Shown here in pieces: positions 45,467-53,190 of a stretch of DNA of 64,000 nt. Location of the stretch: positions 1 to 64,000 of the forward strand of contig NZ_JAMGBF010000106.1 in the NCBI RefSeq assembly GCF_023516615.1. Reading direction: 5' to 3'. The DNA comes from Streptomyces panaciradicis. GTDB taxonomy: Bacteria > Actinomycetota > Actinomycetes > Streptomycetales > Streptomycetaceae. The stretch's first letter is position 1; each line of letters starts with the position of its first letter. The translations under genes and the position numbers were made by a program. Under the pieces are notes generated by a model, which was not told the origin of the DNA, ran no database searches, and saw nothing but the letters and a program-made list of their open reading frames with translations.

Positions 45467-45603
45467 GGCGGGCTCCGTACGTCGTGATCGTCCCGAAGGA
45501 TCCCGAAGATGTACGGTCACCGTCGCACGGAGCCGGTGGGGCTTCCTGGTGGGTGGGGCGTTCGGGGGTCGGCCGGTCCAGCGACCCCCGCCGCCGCACC
45601 GCG

Positions 45604-46791
45604 TCAGCCGTCCAGTTCCCCGATCGTCGCGTTCGACGGTCCCCGCGTCCCCTGGAGCTCGCGCGCCACGTCCTCCGCGGCACCCAGCACGCGGACCGCG
45701 TTCTGCCAGGTCAGCTTGGCCAGGTCGGACCTGGACCAGCCGCGGTCGAGGAGCTCGGCGATCAGGTTCGGGTAGCCGGAGACGTCGTTCAGGCCGTCCG
45801 GGGTGAAGGCCGTGCCGTCGTAGTCGCCGCCGATGCCGAGATGGTCGACGCCCGCGACCTCGCGCATGTGGTCCAGGTGGTCGGCGACGGTCGAGACCGT
45901 GGCGACCGGGCGCGGATTGCGCTCCTCGAAGGCCCGGTGGATCTTCATCGCCTCCGGGCTGGTGTCGAGGTGGTGCAGGCCGTGGGCGCGCATGTTCTCG
46001 TCGGCCGCGGCCGTCCAGTCGACGGCGGCCTGGAGCACGAACTTCGGCACGAAGGTCACCATCGCCATGCCGCCGTTGCCGGGGAGGCGTTCCAGGACGT
46101 CGTCCGGGATGTTGCGGGGGTGGTCGCACACGGCCCGCGAGGAGGAGTGGGAGAAGATCACCGGCGCGCTCGTGGCGTCCAGCGCGTCCCGCATGGTCGT
46201 CACCGCGACGTGCGAGAGGTCGACGAGCATGCCGAGCCGGTTCATCTCCCGCACGACCTCACGGCCGAAGGCGGACAGCCCGCCGACGTTCGGCTCGTCG
46301 GTCGCCGAGTCCGCCCAGTCGTTGTTGTCGTTGTGGGTGAGCGTCATGTAGCGCACGCCGAGCGCGTACAGCCCCCGCAGCGTGCCGAGGGAGTTGGCGA
46401 TCGAGTGGCCGCCCTCCGCGCCCATCAGGGAGGCGATACGGCCCTCCCGCCGGGCCGCCTCCATGTCCGCGGCGGTCAGCACGGGCGCCAGCTCCGCCGG
46501 GTGGCGGGCCAGCAGCTGCCGTACGCAGTCGATCTGTTCCAGCGTCGCCGGCACCGCGTCCGGCAGGTCCGAGCGCACGTACACCGACCAGTACTGCGCG
46601 CCGACCCCGCCCTCGCGCAGGCGCGGGATGTCGGTGTGCAGATGCGCGTTCTGGTGTACGGCGATGTCGCGGGCGGCGAGGTCGTAGCGGACCTGCTCGC
46701 GCAGGGCCCAGGGCAGGTCGTTGTGGCCGTCGACGACCGGGAACTCGCCGAGGAGTTCCCGGGCCTGCTCCAGTGAGCTCACGGGCGTCAC
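45604..46791 (-). CDS. Membrane (renal) dipeptidase family zinc dipeptidase
   Basis: This 395-residue metal-dependent dipeptidase of the M19 amidohydrolase fold matches, from memory, the S. coelicolor enzyme Sco3058, whose structure is known. Zinc ligands are visible: H-x-D in 'VVDGHNDLPWAL', Glu in 'LMGAEGGHS', His in 'DLSHVAVTTM' and in 'FSHSSSRAVCDHPRNIPDD', and Asp in 'GIGGDYDGTAF'. It hydrolyses dipeptides, some with D-residues. No signal peptide is seen, so it is probably cytosolic. The GTG at 46791 overlaps the purE stop by 4 bp, coupling it to the purine genes. Confidence 0.94.
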   Translation of the reverse strand: MTPVSSLEQARELLGEFPVVDGHNDLPWALREQVRYDLAARDIAVHQNAHLHTDIPRLREGGVGAQYWSVYVRSDLPDAVPATLEQIDCVRQLLARHPAELAPVLTAADMEAARREGRIASLMGAEGGHSIANSLGTLRGLYALGVRYMTLTHNDNNDWADSATDEPNVGGLSAFGREVVREMNRLGMLVDLSHVAVTTMRDALDATSAPVIFSHSSSRAVCDHPRNIPDDVLERLPGNGGMAMVTFVPKFVLQAAVDWTAAADENMRAHGLHHLDTSPEAMKIHRAFEERNPRPVATVSTVADHLDHMREVAGVDHLGIGGDYDGTAFTPDGLNDVSGYPNLIAELLDRGWSRSDLAKLTWQNAVRVLGAAEDVARELQGTRGPSNATIGELDG

Positions 46792-47312
46792 TTCCCGAAG
46801 CCGAAGCCGCCGCCGTTGCCCTCGGCCTTGGCGCGCAGGCGCTTGCCCTTCTCGGTGGCCTGGTCGTTCAGGTCCTGCTGGAAGTCGCGCATCTTCTGCA
46901 GCAGCTCCTCGTCGTGGGCGGCGAGGATGCGGGCCGCGAGCAGCCCGGCGTTGCGGGCGCCGGCGACGGAGACGGTCGCCACGGGGACGCCGGCCGGCAT
47001 CTGCACGATCGACAGCAGGGAGTCCATGCCGTCGAGGTACTTCAGCGGCACGGGCACGCCGACGACCGGCAGCGGGGTGACGGAGGCGAGCATGCCGGGC
47101 AGGTGGGCCGCGCCGCCGGCACCCGCGATGATCACCTTCAGGCCCCGCTCGGCCGCCTGCTCGCCGTACGTGATCATCTCGCGCGGCATGCGGTGCGCGG
47201 AGACGACGTCGACCTCGTACTCGATCTCGAACTCGTCCAGGGCCTTGGCGGCGGCCTCCATGACCGGCCAGTCGCTGTCCGAACCCATGACGATGCCTAC
47301 AACGGGGCTCAT
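46788..47312 (-). CDS. purE: 5-(carboxyamino)imidazole ribonucleotide mutase
   Basis: This 174-residue class I PurE moves the carboxyl group from N5-CAIR to give CAIR in purine synthesis. The signature 'VGIVMGSDSDWPVMEAAAKA' (substrate loop with Ser-Asp-Ser-Asp), 'VVSAHRMPREMITYGEQAAE' and 'IIAGAGGAAHLPGMLASVTP' are all intact. It overlaps purK by 4 bp upstream (ATGA) and the dipeptidase downstream. The C-terminal tail is Gly/Phe/Lys-rich ('GNGGGFGFGK'). Confidence 0.97.
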   Translation of the reverse strand: MSPVVGIVMGSDSDWPVMEAAAKALDEFEIEYEVDVVSAHRMPREMITYGEQAAERGLKVIIAGAGGAAHLPGMLASVTPLPVVGVPVPLKYLDGMDSLLSIVQMPAGVPVATVSVAGARNAGLLAARILAAHDEELLQKMRDFQQDLNDQATEKGKRLRAKAEGNGGGFGFGK

Positions 47313-48448
47313 TCGGTGATCGTGCCTCTCAGGTAGCCGGCTGCGTGACGCGCGCGCTCGAGAACGTCGTCCAGGTCGTCGCCGTAGGTGTTGACGTGGC
47401 CGACCTTGCGGCCCGGCTTCACGTCCTTGCCGTACATGTGGATCTTCAGCTGGGGATCGCGGGCCATGCAGTGCAGGTACGCGGAGTACATGTCCGGGTA
47501 GTCGCCGCCGAGGACGTTGACCATGACCGTCCACTTGGCGCGCGGGCGCGGGTCGCCGAGCGGCAGGTCGAGGACGGCGCGGACGTGGTTGGCGAACTGC
47601 GAGGTGATCGCGCCGTCCTGGCTCCAGTGGCCCGAGTTGTGCGGGCGCATCGCCAGTTCGTTGACCAGGACGCGGCCGTCGCGGGTCTGGAACAGCTCGA
47701 CGGCGAGGTGGCCGACGACGCCGAGCTCCTTGGCGATGGTCAGGGCCATCCCCTCGGCCTGGAGCGCGAGGGCCTCGTCGAGGTCGGGGGCGGGCGCGAT
47801 GACCGTGTCGCAGACGCCGCCCACCTGCTGGGACTCCACCACCGGATAGGCGACGGCCTGGCCGTGCGGGGAGCGGACGACGTTGGCGGCGAGCTCGCGG
47901 ACGTAGTCGACCTTCTCCTCGGCCAGCACGGGGACGCCGGCGCGGAACGGGTCTTCGGCCTCCTCCGCGCTGTCCACGACCCACACGCCCTTGCCGTCGT
48001 AGCCGCCGCGGACGGTCTTGAGGACGACGGGGAAACCGTCGCCCTCGGCGGCGAAGGCCGCCACGTCCTGCGGATCGCTCACGATCCTGTGCCGCGGGCA
48101 CGGGATGCCGAGCGCGTCGAGTCTCGCGCGCATCACGCCCTTGTCCTGGGCGTGCACGAGCGCCTCGGGGCCGGGGCGCACGGGGATGCCGTCCGCCTCC
48201 AGGGCCCGCAGGTGCTCGGTGGGCACGTGCTCGTGATCGAAGGTGATCACGTCACAGCCCTGCGCGAAGGCACGCAGCGTGTCCAGGTCGCGGTAGTCGC
48301 CGACGACGACATCGCCGACGACCTGGGCCGCGGAGTCCTGGGGAGTGTCACTGAGGAGCTTGAACCTGATGCCGAGCGGGATGCCTGACTCGTGTGTCAT
48401 ACGAGCGAGCTGGCCTCCGCCGACCATGCCGACTACCGGGAACGTCAC
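47309..48448 (-). CDS. purK: N5-carboxyaminoimidazole ribonucleotide synthase
   Basis: This 379-residue ATP-grasp enzyme carboxylates AIR with bicarbonate. The N-terminus 'VVGMVGGGQLARMTHES' is the PurK signature. 'PVVLKTVRGGYDGKGVWVVD' is the ATP-grasp loop, and 'ELAMRPHNSGHWSQDGAITS' is the metal/substrate site. The start is GTG. It is coupled to purE by a 4 bp overlap; purK-purE-dipeptidase probably form one operon on this strand. Confidence 0.97.
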   Translation of the reverse strand: MTFPVVGMVGGGQLARMTHESGIPLGIRFKLLSDTPQDSAAQVVGDVVVGDYRDLDTLRAFAQGCDVITFDHEHVPTEHLRALEADGIPVRPGPEALVHAQDKGVMRARLDALGIPCPRHRIVSDPQDVAAFAAEGDGFPVVLKTVRGGYDGKGVWVVDSAEEAEDPFRAGVPVLAEEKVDYVRELAANVVRSPHGQAVAYPVVESQQVGGVCDTVIAPAPDLDEALALQAEGMALTIAKELGVVGHLAVELFQTRDGRVLVNELAMRPHNSGHWSQDGAITSQFANHVRAVLDLPLGDPRPRAKWTVMVNVLGGDYPDMYSAYLHCMARDPQLKIHMYGKDVKPGRKVGHVNTYGDDLDDVLERARHAAGYLRGTITE

Positions 48449-48668
48449 GCCCCTAGGGTATCGGCCGCGGCGCGGGGACCGATTTCCGGCCTTTCCCAGG
48501 GGCTCTTACCGGGCTCTTCCCGGACTTTTCCCTCGCCTCCCCCGCTCTTGGCGACCTCTTTCCGACCTGTTTCCGACCTGTGAGCTCATGCGCGGGCGAT
48601 CGTCACAGGCGGTGGTTAGCATGGCTGGGTTGGCGAAAACGACGAAAAACGACGGTGATACCGACCGG

Positions 48669-49202
48669 ATGGGAGCCTCAAGGACCATGGAACAGGGTTC
48701 CTCCGGGCTGCGAAGGCTCACTCAGGAGATCGCCAAGTTCGGGGCGGTGGGTGCGCTCGGCACCGTGGTGAACTTCGGCGTCTCCAACCTGCTGTGGCAT
48801 GTGACCAGCCTGCAGGCGGTCCGCGCCAACGTGATCGCGACCGTCGTCGCCATCGGCGTCAACTACCTGGGCTTCCGCTACTTCACCTACCGTGACCGCG
48901 ACAAGAGCGCCCGGACCAGGGAACTGACGCTCTTCCTGGCGTTCAGCCTGGTCGGCCTGGTGATCGAGAACGGCGTGCTGTACACCGCGATCTACGGCTT
49001 CGGCTGGGACAGCTCGCTGCAGCGGAACATCTTCAAGGTCGTCGGCATCGGGCTCGGCACGCTGTTCCGGTTCTGGTCGTACCGCACGTGGGTGTTCAAG
49101 GCCCTGCCCGCCCCGGAGGCCGTGGCGGACGCGGACGCCTTTCTGGACGCCGGGTCCTCGGCCCCGCTGGGACGGCGAAAGGCCCGGCAGCGGGTCGGCT
49201 GA
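48669..49202 (+). CDS. GtrA family membrane protein
   Basis: This protein of about 177 residues has four membrane helices. GtrA hallmarks are 'KFGAVGALGTVVNFGVSNLL' in helix 1, 'VGVNYLGFRYFTYRDR'-like sequence in 'AIGVNYLGFRYFTYRDRDK', and a final helix ending 'FRFWSYRTWVF'. GtrA proteins are thought to flip lipid-linked sugars across the membrane for wall or O-antigen decoration. I chose the ATG at 48669; ATG 48687 is possible. It is divergent from purK. The orthologue beside purE-purK is conserved in mycobacteria. Confidence 0.9.
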   Translation: MGASRTMEQGSSGLRRLTQEIAKFGAVGALGTVVNFGVSNLLWHVTSLQAVRANVIATVVAIGVNYLGFRYFTYRDRDKSARTRELTLFLAFSLVGLVIENGVLYTAIYGFGWDSSLQRNIFKVVGIGLGTLFRFWSYRTWVFKALPAPEAVADADAFLDAGSSAPLGRRKARQRVG

Positions 49203-49219
49203 CCCGGACTGACGAACGC

Positions 49220-49253
49220 CGGTCCGCTCGGCGCCCCCGCCCTCAGCGGACCG
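49220..49253. terminator. Possible terminator between gtrA-like and histidine kinase genes
   Basis: A perfect 9 bp repeat (CGGTCCGCT at 49220-49228 and AGCGGACCG at 49245-49253) with a 16-nt loop; the right arm overlaps the stop region of the kinase gene. Confidence 0.4.
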
Positions 49254-50517
49254 TGGGCTCCTCGTCCGTCTGGTGCCGCTTCAGGGGCGGTGTGCGGGAC
49301 AGGAACAGACCGAAGACCGGCGGCTTCGTCTGGAGCATCTCCAGGCGGCCGCCGTCCGCCTCCGCGAGGTCGCGGGCCACGGCCAGGCCGATGCCCGTCG
49401 AGTTGCGGCCGCTGATGGTCCGCTCGAAGATGCGCGCGCCGAGGTCGGCCGGGACGCCCGGGCCCTCGTCGGTCACCTCCACCACCGCCTGGTTGCCGGT
49501 GACCCGGGTCCGCAGCGCCACCGTGCCCCCGCCGTGCATCAGCGAGTTCTCGATCAGTGCCGCCAGGACCTGGGCCACGGCCCCGGGGGTGCCCACGGCC
49601 TGCAGGTGCCGCTTGCCCGAGCTGACGATCGCCCGCCCCGCGCTGCGGTAGGCGGGCCGCCACTCCGCCAGCTGCTGCTGGATGACCTCGTCGAGGTCGA
49701 AGGAGACGGCGTTGCCGGCGCGCGGGTCGCGGGAGTTGGTGAGGAGACGTTCCACCACGTCCGTCAGCCGCTCGACCTGGGTCAGGGCGACGTTGGCCTC
49801 CTCCTTCACCGTGTCCGGGTCGTCGGTGAGGGTGATCTCCTCCAGCCGCATCGACAGCGCGGTGAGCGGCGTACGGAGCTGGTGGGAGGCGTCGGCGGCC
49901 AGGCGCCGTTCGGCGGTGAGCATCCGGGCGATGCGCTCGGCGGAGGAGTCCAGGACGTCCGCGACCCGGTCCAGCTCGGGGACGCCGTAGCGCTTGTGGC
50001 GCGGGCGCGGATCGCCCGAGCCCAGCCGTTCCGCGGTCTCGGCGAGGTCGGTGAGCGGGGAGGCGAGGCGGTTGGCCTGGCGGATCGCGAGGAGTACGGC
50101 GGCCACGACCGCGAGCAGCGCGACCAGGCCGATGATCAGCAGGGTCCGGCCGACCTCCCGGCTGACGGTCGAGCGGGGCTCCTCGACGACGACCGTCTCG
50201 CCCTCCTCACCGGTGGCGTGGCCCCGGATGACCTCGCCCTGGGGCTTGGTGCCGAGGGTGAAGGAGGACTGCCCGGGGATCGTGACCACGGCGTAGCGGT
50301 CGCCGGTGACCTGTCCGTGCAGCACCTGCGGGTTGACCGCTCCCGCCCCGATCAGCCGGCTGTCCACGATGCTGGCCAGCCGCTGGGCCTCGGAACTCAC
50401 GCGCTCCTGGGCGCTGTTGCTGATGGTCCGCGTCTCGACGATGACGAGGGAGACGCCGAAGACGGCGATGACCACCAGCACCACGGCGAGGGTGGACTGG
50501 ATGAGACGACGACGCAC
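49243..50517 (-). CDS. Sensor histidine kinase
   Basis: This 424-residue membrane kinase has TM helices at about 8-30 and 124-146, an extracytoplasmic sensor of about 95 residues between them and a HAMP region to about 200. The phosphoacceptor is His 212 in 'ADASHQLRTPLTALSMRL'. The ATPase domain has 'ALIENSLMHGG' (N box), 'VTDEGPGVP' (G1) and 'STGIGLAVARDLAEADGG' (G2). GTG start with GGAGGAG just upstream. The partner regulator gene is upstream, but 136 bp of DNA containing a repeat separates them, so they are not tightly coupled. The signal is unknown. Confidence 0.93.
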   Translation of the reverse strand: MRRRLIQSTLAVVLVVIAVFGVSLVIVETRTISNSAQERVSSEAQRLASIVDSRLIGAGAVNPQVLHGQVTGDRYAVVTIPGQSSFTLGTKPQGEVIRGHATGEEGETVVVEEPRSTVSREVGRTLLIIGLVALLAVVAAVLLAIRQANRLASPLTDLAETAERLGSGDPRPRHKRYGVPELDRVADVLDSSAERIARMLTAERRLAADASHQLRTPLTALSMRLEEITLTDDPDTVKEEANVALTQVERLTDVVERLLTNSRDPRAGNAVSFDLDEVIQQQLAEWRPAYRSAGRAIVSSGKRHLQAVGTPGAVAQVLAALIENSLMHGGGTVALRTRVTGNQAVVEVTDEGPGVPADLGARIFERTISGRNSTGIGLAVARDLAEADGGRLEMLQTKPPVFGLFLSRTPPLKRHQTDEEPTVR

Positions 50518-50565
50518 GAACTCCTCCGGACAGTGGCTTCAAACACCCTCTGGGCAACGCCGTGA

Positions 50566-50602
50566 AGGGGCGCGGGGAACTGCGCGACCAGCCCCCACGC
50601 AC
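50566..50602. repeat. Streptomycete intergenic repeat between regulator and kinase
   Basis: The string 'GGGGCGCGGGGAACTGCGCG' followed by ACCAGCCCC can fold (GGGG/CCCC outside, CGCG/CGCG inside). I recall this element as very common in Streptomyces genomes. It separates the response regulator and kinase genes. Confidence 0.65.
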
Positions 50603-50653
50603 CGGCGTCCGCGCCACACGCCCGAGCCACGACGGCGCAACGCGCGTAGCCGG

Positions 50654-51331
50654 CTAACTCTTCTCGAACCGGAACCCGACACCCCGCACCGTGGCGATGT
50701 ACCGCGGGTTCGCCGCGTCGTCGCCCAGCTTCTTGCGCAGCCAGGAGATGTGCATGTCGAGCGTCTTCGTGGACGACCACCAGGTGGTGTCCCACACCTC
50801 GCGCATCAACTGGTCGCGGGTGACGACCCGTCCCGCGTCCCGCACCAGCACCCGCAGCAGGTCGAACTCCTTGGCGGTCAGCTGCAGTTCCTCGTCCCCC
50901 ATCCAGGCCCGGTGCGACTCGACGTCGATCCGCACGCCGTGCGTGGCCGGGGGCTGCGCCGGCTCGGCGGCGCCGCGCCGCAGCAGGGCCCGCACCCGGG
51001 CGAGCAGTTCGGCGAGCCGGAAGGGCTTGGTGACGTAGTCGTCGGCGCCCGCGTCGAGACCGACGACGGTGTCCACCTCGTCGGCCCGCGCGGTCAGGAT
51101 GAGGATCGGAACGGTGTGGCCTTCGGCACGCAGTCGGCGGGCGACCTCGAGGCCGTCCATGCCGGGCAGACCGAGGTCCAGCACGACCAGGTCGACGCCG
51201 CCCTGCATTCCGGCGTCGAGCGCGGTGGGTCCGTCCTCGCGCACCTCCACCTCGTACCCCTCCCGGCGCAGTGCGCGGGCCAGCGGTTCCGAGATGGACG
51301 CGTCGTCCTCGGCGAGCAGTACACGGGTCAT
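50654..51331 (-). CDS. OmpR/PhoB-type response regulator
   Basis: This 225-residue protein has a receiver domain (1-120) with 'VLLAEDDASI', phosphorylated Asp 52 in 'VVLDLGLPGMDG' and Lys 102 in 'YVTKPFRLAELLARVRALL'. A winged-helix DNA-binding domain (130-225) has 'ELQLTAKEFDLLRVLV' and 'TRDQLMREVWDTTWWSSTKT', ending 'TVRGVGFRFE'. I chose the ATG at 51331. It is divergent from the peptide transporter gene, which is a candidate target. Confidence 0.94.
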   Translation of the reverse strand: MTRVLLAEDDASISEPLARALRREGYEVEVREDGPTALDAGMQGGVDLVVLDLGLPGMDGLEVARRLRAEGHTVPILILTARADEVDTVVGLDAGADDYVTKPFRLAELLARVRALLRRGAAEPAQPPATHGVRIDVESHRAWMGDEELQLTAKEFDLLRVLVRDAGRVVTRDQLMREVWDTTWWSSTKTLDMHISWLRKKLGDDAANPRYIATVRGVGFRFEKS

Positions 51332-51526
51332 GAGGTGATGGTAGTCCGCTCCCGACAGGTGCTGGGGTGTGATCGGCACGCGTGATTCTTACCTTCGTCC
51401 GCACCGAAACGAACCTGTGCATCAGTGGGGTGATCTTGTAAAGGACCTTGGAAACGGGGTGTACGGTTCCGAGGTCACCTGTGATTCACGTCTCAAGTCC
51501 TTCCTTTTCCGGCACTGCTCTGCCGT

Positions 51527-51550
51527 ATGGTGAAAAAACAACGCCTGTAG
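51527..51550 (+). other. Possible seven-codon leader frame before the peptide transporter gene
   Basis: ATG-GTG-AAA-AAA-CAA-CGC-CTG-TAG encodes M-V-K-K-Q-R-L, ending 7 nt before a terminator-like hairpin. No ribosome-binding site precedes it. A TATGGT overlapping the ATG could instead be a -10 box, so this may be promoter DNA rather than a leader. Confidence 0.3.
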
Positions 51551-51557
51551 CACTGCG

Positions 51558-51590
51558 GGGACCTTTGGCGGCAAAGACGCCGAAGGTCTC
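51558..51590 (+). terminator. Attenuator-like hairpin in the 5-prime leader of the peptide transporter gene
   Basis: A 13 bp stem (51558-51570 with 51578-51590, two G-U pairs) has loop GCAAAGA and is followed by TTTTGTGTG. It has the form of an intrinsic terminator yet lies 37 nt before the start codon, so it is likely to control entry into the gene. Confidence 0.6.
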
Positions 51591-51627
51591 TTTTGTGTGC
51601 GGTAACCCCCACCAGCAAGGAACGACC

Positions 51628-53124
51628 ATGGCGTCCAGCCTGACGAAGGACTCGGTCCGCCCGGAGACCCCCGGCACCGGGAAGACCTTCTTCGGCCACC
51701 CCCGCGGACTGGCCACTTTGTTCATGACCGAGATGTGGGAGCGCTTCTCCTACTACGGCATGAAGGCCCTGCTCCCGCTGTACCTGGTGGCCCCGGGCGG
51801 CCTGCACCTGAGCGCGGCGACCGCGACCGCGATCTACTCGGTGTACCTGTCGCTCGTGTACCTGCTCGCCCTCCCCGGCGGCTGGTTCGCGGACCGGGTC
51901 CTCGGCCCCCGCAAGACCGTCGCCGTCGCCGGCGCGGTCATCATGCTCGGCCACCTCACCCTGGCCCTGCCGAGCGCCGGCACCTTCTACGCGGGCCTCG
52001 GCCTGGTGGCCATCGGCTCCGGCCTGCTCAAGGCCAACATCTCCACGATGGTCGGCCACCTCTACGACGGCCCCGAGGACCCGCGCCGGGACGGCGGCTT
52101 CACCGTCTTCTACATCGGCATCAACCTCGGCGCGTTCGCCGCGCCGCTGGTCATCGGCACCGTCGGTGAGAACGTCAACTGGCACCTGGGCTTCGCGCTC
52201 GCCGCGGTCGGCATGGCGCTGGGCCTGGCCCAGTTCCTGCTCGGCAGCCGTCACCTGGACGTCCGCTCGAACGTCGTCCCGACCCCGCTGTCGGCCGAGG
52301 AGAAGGCCAGGACGCTGCGCAAGTCGGCCTTCTGGGCCGCCGTGGCCGCCGTCTTCTACGCGGTCGTCGGCTTCTCCGGCCACTACACCCTGAACTGGCT
52401 GCTGGTCCCGATCACGATCGCCGGTCTGCTGATCCCGGTGCTGGTCATCGCCCGCATCAAGCGGGACCGGGAGCTGGACCGGGTCGAGCAGTCGAAGATG
52501 TCCGCCTACATCTGGTTCTTCGTCGCCGCTGCCGTTTTCTGGATGATCTACGACCAGGGCGGCTCCACGGTGTCGCTGTTCGCCGAGTCCTCGGCGAAGA
52601 ACACGGTCTTCGGCTGGGACTTCCCGGTGTCCTGGTACCAGTCGGTCAACCCGGTCATGATCATGGCGTTCGCGCCGGTCTTCGCCTGGATGTGGCTGGC
52701 CCTGGCCCGGCGCGGCAAGGAGCCGAGCACGGCCGTGAAGTTCGCGATGGGCCTGGTGCTGATCGGCGCCTCGTTCTTCCTGTTCCTCGCGCCGCTGGGC
52801 ATCGCGGACGGCGGCCACAAGGCCGCGGCCATGTGGCTGGTCGGCATCTACTTCGTGCAGACGGTGGGCGAGCTGACGCTCTCCCCGGTCGGTCTGTCGG
52901 TCACCACGAAGATGGCCCCGGCGAAGTACGCCTCGCAGATGATGGGCGTGTGGTTCCTGGCCGTGACCGCCGGTGACGCCACGACCGGCCTGCTCTCCAT
53001 CGCCGGTGTCGACCTCAACAAGACGGGCATCGTGGGCCTCCAGGCGGTCCTCGCCGTCCTCGCGGGCGCCGCGGTGTGGATGTACCGCAGGAAGGTCAAG
53101 GAGCTCATGGGCGACGTGCACTGA
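51628..53124 (+). CDS. POT (PTR2) family proton-coupled peptide transporter
   Basis: This 498-residue protein has about 14 membrane helices. The proton-coupling motif E-x-x-E-R-F-x-Y-Y is present in 'TEMWERFSYYGMKALLPLYL', and the second family signature F-Y-x-x-I-N-x-G in 'TVFYIGINLGAFAAPLV'. It resembles DtpT-type di-/tripeptide importers. I chose the ATG at 51628, with AAGGA upstream. A long leader with a terminator-like hairpin precedes it, and a 19 bp hairpin with a TTCG loop follows it. Confidence 0.93.
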   Translation: MASSLTKDSVRPETPGTGKTFFGHPRGLATLFMTEMWERFSYYGMKALLPLYLVAPGGLHLSAATATAIYSVYLSLVYLLALPGGWFADRVLGPRKTVAVAGAVIMLGHLTLALPSAGTFYAGLGLVAIGSGLLKANISTMVGHLYDGPEDPRRDGGFTVFYIGINLGAFAAPLVIGTVGENVNWHLGFALAAVGMALGLAQFLLGSRHLDVRSNVVPTPLSAEEKARTLRKSAFWAAVAAVFYAVVGFSGHYTLNWLLVPITIAGLLIPVLVIARIKRDRELDRVEQSKMSAYIWFFVAAAVFWMIYDQGGSTVSLFAESSAKNTVFGWDFPVSWYQSVNPVMIMAFAPVFAWMWLALARRGKEPSTAVKFAMGLVLIGASFFLFLAPLGIADGGHKAAAMWLVGIYFVQTVGELTLSPVGLSVTTKMAPAKYASQMMGVWFLAVTAGDATTGLLSIAGVDLNKTGIVGLQAVLAVLAGAAVWMYRRKVKELMGDVH

Positions 53125-53139
53125 CGCACGGGCACGTGA

Positions 53140-53181
53140 GAGAAGAGCCACCCCGTCCTTCGGGACGGGGTGGCTCTTCTC
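53140..53181. terminator. Strong bidirectional terminator with TTCG loop
   Basis: A perfect 19 bp stem (53140-53158 with 53163-53181) is closed by a TTCG tetraloop, located between the convergent transporter and surface-protein genes. Confidence 0.9.
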
Positions 53182-53190
53182 GTTCTTGCG

